Shown here one piece after another: positions 57,860 through 64,000 of a stretch of DNA of 64,000 bases. The DNA comes from Planctomycetota bacterium (GTDB lineage: Bacteria; Planctomycetota; Planctomycetia; Pirellulales; Pirellulaceae). The position numbers and the translations under genes are program-made. Position 1 is the stretch's first letter; the number at the start of each line of letters is the position of its first letter. The notes below the pieces were generated by a model. The model had not been told where the DNA came from, did not search any database, and was given only the letters and a program-made list of their open reading frames with translations. Where the stretch lies: the NCBI GenBank assembly GCA_026692865.1, contig JAPLNI010000020.1:37964-101963 (forward strand). Reading direction: 5' to 3'.

Positions 57860-58468
57860 ATGAAGAAACGAGATGCGTCACCCTCGCTCGAGAAATCCGG
57901 AGTCGCCTCGACCAAACGCGACGCCTCCGATTCCCCGCCCATCGAAATCAAGATTCCAGTGGGCGACAAACGCAGCGAATACATGGAGGTCATGTGCGAC
58001 CTCAATGTGTTTGCCTTCCAGACCGACACAACTCGCGTCAGCACCTACATCGGATCCACGCCGAACGGCGTTTCATATCCCGAGCTCGGATTCAATGACG
58101 AGCATCACTCCCAAACCCATCACGAGAACAAGCCCGAGCAGGTCGCGAAAGTGGCCGCGATCGCTGCATTCAACATTGCCCAGTTCGCCTACATGGTGAA
58201 AAAGATGGCCAGCCTCCGAGAAGGAGACGGCACCTCGCAAGACAACTGCATCATGAAGTGGGGCTCCGGTCTCGAAGACGGGAACAAACACTCCCGCGAC
58301 AATCTCTCCTTCATCTTCGCAGTCAAAGGCGGGGGCACGATCAACACAGGACGCTTCCTGCCAGGCACCCAAGGCAATCAAAACGACGTGCTCACTACGA
58401 TCCTAGCCTGTGCAGGCATCCCGCTCGAACGCCCCATCGGCATCGCGACGAAACAAAAAAGGAGATGA
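57860..58468 (+). pseudogene. C-terminal fragment of a DUF1552 gene
   Basis: From about residue 22 of a 202-residue frame, the sequence runs [70 protein letters not shown] and [20 protein letters not shown]. It aligns along its length with residues roughly 275-455 of the DUF1552 protein at 14834-16222. The first 270 residues, including the Tat signal, are missing, and the last few residues differ. No partner DUF1592 gene is nearby. A non-functional relic. Confidence 0.85.
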
Positions 58469-58719
58469 CCCACAATCACTAACCTCTGGAATCTCTAACC
58501 TCTGAAACAATTGCTGTTTTGGTCCCGCTCAATCAAATTGCGAAACAAATGTACCAGGAAGCAGACGGAGGTATGCCGCGCAGTAAATTTCCTCTCTAAA
58601 TTTGCAAAATCTGGTTGCAGTAGGTTGGATTATATCCATCCTCCTCATTAAACTAGGAGTCATGGTTGTTTTCGCCTCATACCCTTCCCCCTTTGTTTGA
58701 TTGTAGATTTGGTTACGCG

Positions 58720-59469
58720 ATGAGACTGATTTGCTTATTCGCCCTTTCTTTGAGTTTAGTTGCAAACTCCTGTTTTGCGGGTTCGTTGTCTAAAGGGGAT
58801 GTGATTAAACTGGACCGTGGAAACGGTGCGGTTCAGGGATCCAGCTCCAACGGTGGGGAATTTTCTATTTGGAAGCAGGTCTCAGGAGGAGGATGGGAAT
58901 TCATCGCAAAGACTTTTTGTCTTGAATTTAGTGAATACTTCGCGCTTGGAGAGTCGCTCAAAGTTGGGGCTGTAAGCGACTCGGCTTTTTTCAGTGGCAC
59001 GACGAACCCTTTGACCGCCGACCCGTTGAATAGCACTACGAAATTTTTATACGACAGCTATATGAAAGGCACGCTTTCTAGCTTCGTTTCGGGCTACCAG
59101 TACGGAAATGCAGACTCTGCGGCTGCCCTTCAGAATGCCATCTGGTCGATTGAGGGCGAGAGGGCTCTTACTGGCACTGGGAACGATATTCTAGCTCAAT
59201 CGCTCATAACTTACGCGAGCGATCAAGTGGCTGCGAATCCGTCCCGAAGTTATCCGGTTCTTGTGCTCAACCTGTTCGCCTTCAGCACTCCCGATGAGTT
59301 GCTCAACGCGTTCAATCCACTTGATTCGTCTACTTGGGCAGCGGTCCAATCGTACAGGAAACAGGATCAATTGTACTACGCGCCAGAGCCGACAAGCATA
59401 GCGATTTTTGCCCTGGGATTGACTTTGGTCGGTGCAAATCGAATTCGGTCGAGATTTCGCAAGGCCTAA
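58720..59469 (+). CDS. PEP-CTERM exported protein with thioester-like motif
   Basis: A 249-residue protein with a signal peptide to about residue 20, a middle region rich in Ser/Gly, and a C-terminal PEP-CTERM tail (APEPTS, hydrophobic helix, basic RSRFRKA). The middle has FIAKTFCLEFSEYF, followed by FLYDSYMKGTLSSF and AAALQNAIWSIEGE. A TFCxE segment followed by LQxAIW is seen in thioester-domain adhesin-like proteins and in several PEP-CTERM families. It lies about 430 bp ahead of the exosortase gene on the same strand, so it is a very likely substrate. ATG 58720 gives the signal peptide; the frame is open to 58666. Confidence 0.88.
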   Translation: MRLICLFALSLSLVANSCFAGSLSKGDVIKLDRGNGAVQGSSSNGGEFSIWKQVSGGGWEFIAKTFCLEFSEYFALGESLKVGAVSDSAFFSGTTNPLTADPLNSTTKFLYDSYMKGTLSSFVSGYQYGNADSAAALQNAIWSIEGERALTGTGNDILAQSLITYASDQVAANPSRSYPVLVLNLFAFSTPDELLNAFNPLDSSTWAAVQSYRKQDQLYYAPEPTSIAIFALGLTLVGANRIRSRFRKA

Positions 59470-59900
59470 GTTATTGATTGTTGGAATGCGAGTTGGATAG
59501 CTTCGCATGTCGAAGCAATGACCAGTTCTGAATCTGGAACTGGTTAATCCTCGCGACGAAGTTGGATTGTGCCTGTTGAGCTTGACTGATTTCTGATTCG
59601 AGGAGTCGATGGATCCGGTTCAGAGTTGTGGTTTTAATAGCCAGTGTTGAAAGTCGGGGGTTACGCTGGCTACCCGGTAATCTACCGTTACGATCCGCAA
59701 TGTCCTCGCGATCGTTCGTGTTTGAATCAGAGAGCTTCCTTCGGGCAATCGCTTCGTTGCCTTTCTCTCTCATTAAGTTATGGTTGATAAAGCCAACTCG
59801 TAGCGACATCGCGTCGTTATCAAAAAAGATTGGCAACAGCAAATCAACTTATGGACGCCGTCAGATTCGCTTGGAGTGACGTTTTGAGGGTGAGCCGACC
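59470..59900. other. Region between PEP-CTERM gene and exosortase gene
   Basis: About 430 bp. A 123-codon minus-strand frame (59471-59842) exists, with a helical, Gln/Asn/Arg-rich translation that resembles no family I know; I regard it as doubtful. The stretch probably holds the exosortase promoter. No terminator or repeat stands out. Confidence 0.35.
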
Positions 59901-60914
59901 TTGACGTATTGGATTGATATGCGAAAAAGACGATTGCTTAAAAAAGAGGGTGCTCGACGTTTACGTCTTGAGTCGCATGGCTTCGGGAATCCTGCCTCAT
60001 CATCGAGGCTTGAGGAGCCGACCGAAGCAATTGCGGAACTGAATTACACTGTTCCGAAAAAGCAACTCGCGTATGCAATTGGCTTTGTGGTTGTCGTTTT
60101 TCTGCTGTGCTACTGGAAGACACTGGTCTCGATGGAAATTCAGTGGCGGACGGAGCCGGATTATTCGCATGGATACTTAATTATTCCGCTGTCTGTGGTT
60201 CTGCTTTATTCTCGCCGAGATTCGTTCCCAGGGTACCGTGCCAAGATCTGCTGGACAGGATTAATTTTGGTCTGCATCGCGGGAGCGCTACGAATCATTT
60301 CGAGTTTGAGTTACATGGATTTTCTGGACGGGTGGTCCATTGTCCCATGGGTTGCTGGTATTGTCTGGATGTTGGTCGGGGGGAAAGCACTCCGATGGGC
60401 GCTGCCTGCGATTTTGTTTCTCTTTCTCCTCTCGCCTCTTCCTTATCGCGTCGAGACGTTTCTCAGTTGGAAACTGCAATCGGTGGTAACGCTTCTGAGC
60501 GCTGAAGTTTTACGAATAATGGGATTGCCCGCGATCGCCGAAGGGAACACGATCTGGATTGGCAATGTACAGATGTTGATAGAGGAAGCGTGTTCAGGAC
60601 TGCGCATTTTTGTGAGTATGGGTGCTTTTGCTTTCTTTTGGGCATCGATCATTCAACGCGCTTGGATCGATCGAATCGTGGTACTGGCTGCTGCACTACC
60701 AATGGCGATCGTTGCAAATACCATCCGTGTCGTCGCGACGTGTTGCTCGTTTTACTACTTTGACCAACAAACTGCGACAACGCTTCATGATTGGGAAGGC
60801 GTCCTTATGGTATTTCTTGCTGCGGGGCTCTTGTGGTGTGTGATGTTCTATTGGCAAAAGCTCTATTACCCTGAGGATATAGTTTTGCCTCGTTCCAAAT
60901 TACGACCTGTTTGA
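59901..60914 (+). CDS. Exosortase
   Basis: A 337-residue integral membrane transpeptidase-like enzyme that cleaves PEP-CTERM tails, with about eight hydrophobic segments from residue 57. Catalytic residues are in place: Cys231 in EEACSGLR, Arg276 in VANTIRV and His296 in LHDWEG. A substrate-side motif, PDYSHGYLIIP, is at about 87-97. TTG 59901 has a GAGG-type Shine-Dalgarno 10 bases upstream; ATG 59919 is the other option. The long basic N-terminal tail is unusual for the general family. It could belong to the planctomycete-specific type (often called XrtU), but I cannot confirm that. It sits between a PEP-CTERM gene and a giant TPR gene, which resembles known exosortase loci. Confidence 0.9.
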   Translation: MTYWIDMRKRRLLKKEGARRLRLESHGFGNPASSSRLEEPTEAIAELNYTVPKKQLAYAIGFVVVVFLLCYWKTLVSMEIQWRTEPDYSHGYLIIPLSVVLLYSRRDSFPGYRAKICWTGLILVCIAGALRIISSLSYMDFLDGWSIVPWVAGIVWMLVGGKALRWALPAILFLFLLSPLPYRVETFLSWKLQSVVTLLSAEVLRIMGLPAIAEGNTIWIGNVQMLIEEACSGLRIFVSMGAFAFFWASIIQRAWIDRIVVLAAALPMAIVANTIRVVATCCSFYYFDQQTATTLHDWEGVLMVFLAAGLLWCVMFYWQKLYYPEDIVLPRSKLRPV

Positions 60915-60981
60915 TGTATCGACACGCCAGCAGCATTAGTTACAAAAACATCGAATCGAAGACTGCGGAGGTGACTATTCC

Positions 60982-63900
60982 ATGAATTCGCAAGAGATCA
61001 ACAATTCAGCGCCAGGTAGAAATCCGACTTTGGTGCAGTGGCATTGGAATTTGCCGCTGTTGTTCAGTAGCATCGGTGTGTTTCTGCTACTCACGATCGG
61101 CCTGACAGTCGCTTCTCGTTATCGAACATCTCAGGTTGTTTCGCAATTATCTCAGTTGGCATCTCAAGCCCATCATGCTGGGGATTTCGATCGGGAAATA
61201 CGATGGTTATCGCAGTTGCTGGCCATAGAACCAAAACGCAAGCACGCGTTGGTGAGACTGGCCTTTGCAACCAGCGAAAACGCAAGCACGATTGAAAAAA
61301 GTGAAATTGCACGAAGGTCCATCGTGGAAGCAATTGCCGCCCTAGATCCTATCAAAGATGAATCCGTCATCTCGGAACTGAGGCGAGAATTAATCCAGCG
61401 ACTGCTGGAGATGGGTGTTAACTGGGCGAATGAGGTGGAACGTCAAATTGTCATTTTGAACGCTCCAGTAGGCGATCCGCAATCGACGCTTTGGCTCGCA
61501 AAATGTCTCTACGGACAAACCACATCTGGGGAATGGCGGACTAGGAACCAAGGTGAATATCAGCAAGGCAAAGAATACTGGAGTTGGCTCTCTTCTCAGC
61601 CCGTGGGGGACGTTTTGGAACTAGCTCTTGAAAAGAATCCCGATTCGATCGAGCTCGCGGCCGCATTGCTCGATTCCTACTATTTCCACACGGATCTGTT
61701 CACCGCTCGGTTCGCGCGAGACGCAAAGGCGTCATGCATGGAAAAGGGAGCGAAACTGTTAGCGAGTCTACAGCAAATCGAAAACGGTTTAGCACAGTGG
61801 AAAAGTTATTCCTGCGAAGTATCGATCGATCCGCTGCTTGCAAGGAAGTTTCTATCGAATGTTGCACCTCAGGCGTTGAAGCGGTTGCAGTCGTCGGAGT
61901 ATGGGCAAAGAAACACGATCGTTTGGGATTTGCAAATCGCTCTAACCCAAGCCGGACAATTACTCAACGAATCCGATTTGCCGGGTGCGATCGCCTTGTA
62001 TCGCCAATTGCTAGAGATGAACCAAGAAGCATTCCCGGTTCAGTCGCGTGAGAGTCTCTATGTGGGAATCGGTCAGGCTCTTTTCAATTCAGGAGAAATC
62101 GATGGCTCGATCGCTATCCTAAAAGAGGGATGCCAGCGCATCGGCAAGAATCAGGGGCTAGCAATCTTTGATACCTACGCGACTTACGCGTGCGCACATG
62201 CTGATGTGGATGAGGCGACGAGAGCGATAGGAGAACTCAAGGAAGCCATCGATGCCTATGCCTTTCAACCTTCAATTGGCTCCGCACTTCGGGGCGAAGC
62301 AAAAACAAATGAGCAACGCCGCATTAATCTGACCAAGTGGCATGCGGAAGTTGTTCGAGCTGGTTTTGATTTGAGGACAGGAGATTCAGAAGCAGCGATT
62401 GCGAGATTGAGGGCTGCAGTTGCCACTCAGTTGCAGATTCCGAAACGCTTGCGTGTTGAGGCATCTGCAATATTGGCCCGCGCTTACACCGAAATGCAGC
62501 TTTGGGATCTCGCTGCGAGAACGCTCGATGATGCGTGTGAATTGGCGCCCGGCGATCGTTCTCTGCGTTTCCATGCGGCCAAAGTCTCGGAGCGCGCAGG
62601 TGCGATGTCTCGCGCAGCCGAGCATTGGAAACTGTTCGATGACGGAAGTTTCGAATCGGGATTGCAGATTTTACAATCAACCGTTGCAAATCAAAGAAAT
62701 GTTCCTGTCTCTGGTCGTGATCGTCGTGTTGTTGAACAAGCTTTCGAACAGGCGAAACTTCGATTGCTCGAGGAAGAAAAATCGGGTGTAGCCGCGAACC
62801 GGGAATGGTTGCTCGATTGGCTCGAGGTTTCCATGACGACATCGGAAGTTGAAATCAAGCTTAAGTTGACGAACTTGATGAAGAAGTACCCCGAAAATGC
62901 TGAGTTGTTGTCGATGGTTGTAACCGCATTCGCCTCAGTGAATGATCAGGAGATGGTTGCTGAAGGGATAGGGATGCTGGCTAGACTCAAGGAACGGAAT
63001 CCAACTATTTGGTCGGGGGCGAGTTTGAAACGCGCTATCGAGGCAAAGGATATAGAGCTTGAGTCGGAATTGACTCATGCCAAGCAAGTTATCGATAGTG
63101 CGATAGCTCGGGAGCCTAACGATGTTGAATCAAAGTTAGCACTTGTTGAGTACTACCGCGCCATCGGAGAGCAACTTGAGGTTGTGGCAACGTTGGAAGA
63201 AGCGGTGCAGCTAGCTCCGTCGCGCGTTGATATCCGAAATACCTTGGCCATGGCGCTGGTAACGAACGAAGTGGACAGCAAATCGCTCCCCTGGAAACGT
63301 ATCGCATCGCTCGTCAGTGTGGAGGACAACGCATCCGCTGGGAGAAATAAGCTATTCCATGCCATATTGTTGGCTTCGCGAGGTGAAGAGCAGCAGGCGC
63401 AACAGGCAAGGGATATCCTGAAAGTGCTGATCGATGCCGCTGATTCTGAGACGAGTGACGACGCACTGCGTTACCTGATTATTCTGGATCAGAAGGTTTG
63501 GAAGATGAGATTCTCTGCGGGGGATACACCTCGTTCCGGAGAGCTAGCGCTCGATATTCTGCGCGGGTTTGATCAACTCACCAAACGCAGCTCTCCAGCG
63601 GCGATGGATCTCGTTCAATACGTTGAATTTTTGCTTCTCTCGGAGAAAACGGAGGATGTCCCGTTGCTTCTTGAACGTTTGGAATCAGCCATGGGTATAA
63701 CGCCGCAAACCTTGGCTTTTCGGATCCGGTTGGCTCATTTGAAGAACGAGGCGGATCGAATCCGTGAATTGATCGTTCAGTCCATTGCAGACGAGGATGA
63801 ACAAGAAGTGTCCGCACGGATCATTGCATTGAGTGAGATACTCGCGCTGTCGGGCTTGAAAGAGGAGTCCATTCAATTGCTGCAAGCGGCGTATGAGAAC

Positions 63901-64000
63901 AACCCTGTTCATCTGAGAGCTTTGGTCGATCGTTTGATGAGCCAGGGAGACTTTCAGAAAGGACTTGAAGTATGCCTCGAACGAGCCAAGATTGACAACT
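60982..64000 (+). CDS. Giant membrane-anchored TPR protein, 3' end outside window
   Basis: An open frame of at least 1006 codons runs from ATG 60982 to the window edge. A strong Shine-Dalgarno (GGAGGTGA, 60967-60974) is eight bases upstream. After a short cytosolic tail there is one transmembrane helix (about 26-44: LLFSSIGVFLLLTIGL), then repeated helical pairs of the TPR type (AGDFDREIRWLSQLLAIEPKRKHALVRLA, ALYRQLLEMNQEAFP, AAVATQLQIPKRLRVEASAILARAYTEMQLWDLAARTLDDACELAPGDR, EEAVQLAPSRVDIRNTLA). Such TPR proteins accompany exosortases (compare PrsT in EPS/PEP-CTERM loci) and probably help surface-polymer export or protein sorting. The gene follows the exosortase by 67 bp, so both are likely co-transcribed. 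Confidence 0.9.
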   Translation, partial: MNSQEINNSAPGRNPTLVQWHWNLPLLFSSIGVFLLLTIGLTVASRYRTSQVVSQLSQLASQAHHAGDFDREIRWLSQLLAIEPKRKHALVRLAFATSENASTIEKSEIARRSIVEAIAALDPIKDESVISELRRELIQRLLEMGVNWANEVERQIVILNAPVGDPQSTLWLAKCLYGQTTSGEWRTRNQGEYQQGKEYWSWLSSQPVGDVLELALEKNPDSIELAAALLDSYYFHTDLFTARFARDAKASCMEKGAKLLASLQQIENGLAQWKSYSCEVSIDPLLARKFLSNVAPQALKRLQSSEYGQRNTIVWDLQIALTQAGQLLNESDLPGAIALYRQLLEMNQEAFPVQSRESLYVGIGQALFNSGEIDGSIAILKEGCQRIGKNQGLAIFDTYATYACAHADVDEATRAIGELKEAIDAYAFQPSIGSALRGEAKTNEQRRINLTKWHAEVVRAGFDLRTGDSEAAIARLRAAVATQLQIPKRLRVEASAILARAYTEMQLWDLAARTLDDACELAPGDRSLRFHAAKVSERAGAMSRAAEHWKLFDDGSFESGLQILQSTVANQRNVPVSGRDRRVVEQAFEQAKLRLLEEEKSGVAANREWLLDWLEVSMTTSEVEIKLKLTNLMKKYPENAELLSMVVTAFASVNDQEMVAEGIGMLARLKERNPTIWSGASLKRAIEAKDIELESELTHAKQVIDSAIAREPNDVESKLALVEYYRAIGEQLEVVATLEEAVQLAPSRVDIRNTLAMALVTNEVDSKSLPWKRIASLVSVEDNASAGRNKLFHAILLASRGEEQQAQQARDILKVLIDAADSETSDDALRYLIILDQKVWKMRFSAGDTPRSGELALDILRGFDQLTKRSSPAAMDLVQYVEFLLLSEKTEDVPLLLERLESAMGITPQTLAFRIRLAHLKNEADRIRELIVQSIADEDEQEVSARIIALSEILALSGLKEESIQLLQAAYENNPVHLRALVDRLMSQGDFQKGLEVCLERAKIDN

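Noticed and set aside
59471..59842. Minus-strand 123-codon frame between the PEP-CTERM and exosortase genes
   Set aside because: Helical Gln/Asn-rich composition but no known family, and no conserved start context. Not reported as a gene.
1..64000. tRNA or rRNA genes
   Set aside because: I looked for T-loop and conserved rRNA-like segments on both strands and saw none; TTCGAA-type words fall inside coding regions.

Overview
The window looks like chromosome of a planctomycete, most likely a Pirellulales relative of Rhodopirellula or Blastopirellula. I infer this from family content, not from a database search. Typical signs are four PSCyt1/DUF1549/DUF1553 plus DUF1501 modules, a DUF1592 plus DUF1552 pair, many sulfatases, sialidase-like propellers, FecR-LamG and ECF sigma partners, a protein with an LEPR-like N-terminal motif and dockerin repeats, PEP-CTERM proteins with an exosortase, and REP-like palindromes. 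No rRNA, tRNA or CRISPR array was seen.

Layout. 1-2.8 kb: an intact sulfatase followed by decayed genes (sialate O-acetylesterase, the start of a DUF1552 gene). 2.8-11.4 kb: two cytochrome/DUF1501 pairs pointing at each other. 11.8-24.4 kb: a small c-type cytochrome, a Tat-exported beta-propeller, a DUF1592/DUF1552 pair, an SGNH-like protein, a TIM-barrel protein, and at least six broken genes including a REP-type transposase. 24.4-39.7 kb: the most coherent block, an FCD-AraC regulator followed by ten same-strand reading frames: a three-propeller sialidase-like protein, a BASS transporter, an APH-type kinase, an HpaI-type aldolase, a cytochrome/DUF1501 pair, a second sialidase-like protein, a tiny ORF, a KDPG aldolase and a KDG kinase. 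39.8-45.5 kb: a chimeric mini-ORF, an alpha/beta hydrolase, an amidohydrolase remnant, and a GntR regulator with a perfect upstream palindrome ahead of a haem-propeller-cupredoxin protein. 45.6-52.6 kb: an ECF sigma/FecR-LamG pair diverging from a cytochrome gene fused in frame to a DUF1501 gene. 52.7-64 kb: two PEP-CTERM proteins, a dockerin protein, serine-recombinase scraps, an exosortase and a very long TPR protein that runs off the window.

How they may work together. The 24.5-39.7 kb block reads as a catabolic locus for a glycan or sugar acid that ends in 2-keto-3-deoxygluconate: secreted propeller proteins and the exported cytochrome/DUF1501 pair act outside, the BASS protein imports, and the kinase and aldolases feed pyruvate and glyceraldehyde-3-phosphate to central metabolism. 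The substrate is not identifiable from sequence alone. The exosortase with its TPR neighbour could process the two PEP-CTERM proteins encoded 1-8 kb upstream. The high density of truncated genes and short repeats shows that the region has been reshuffled repeatedly.
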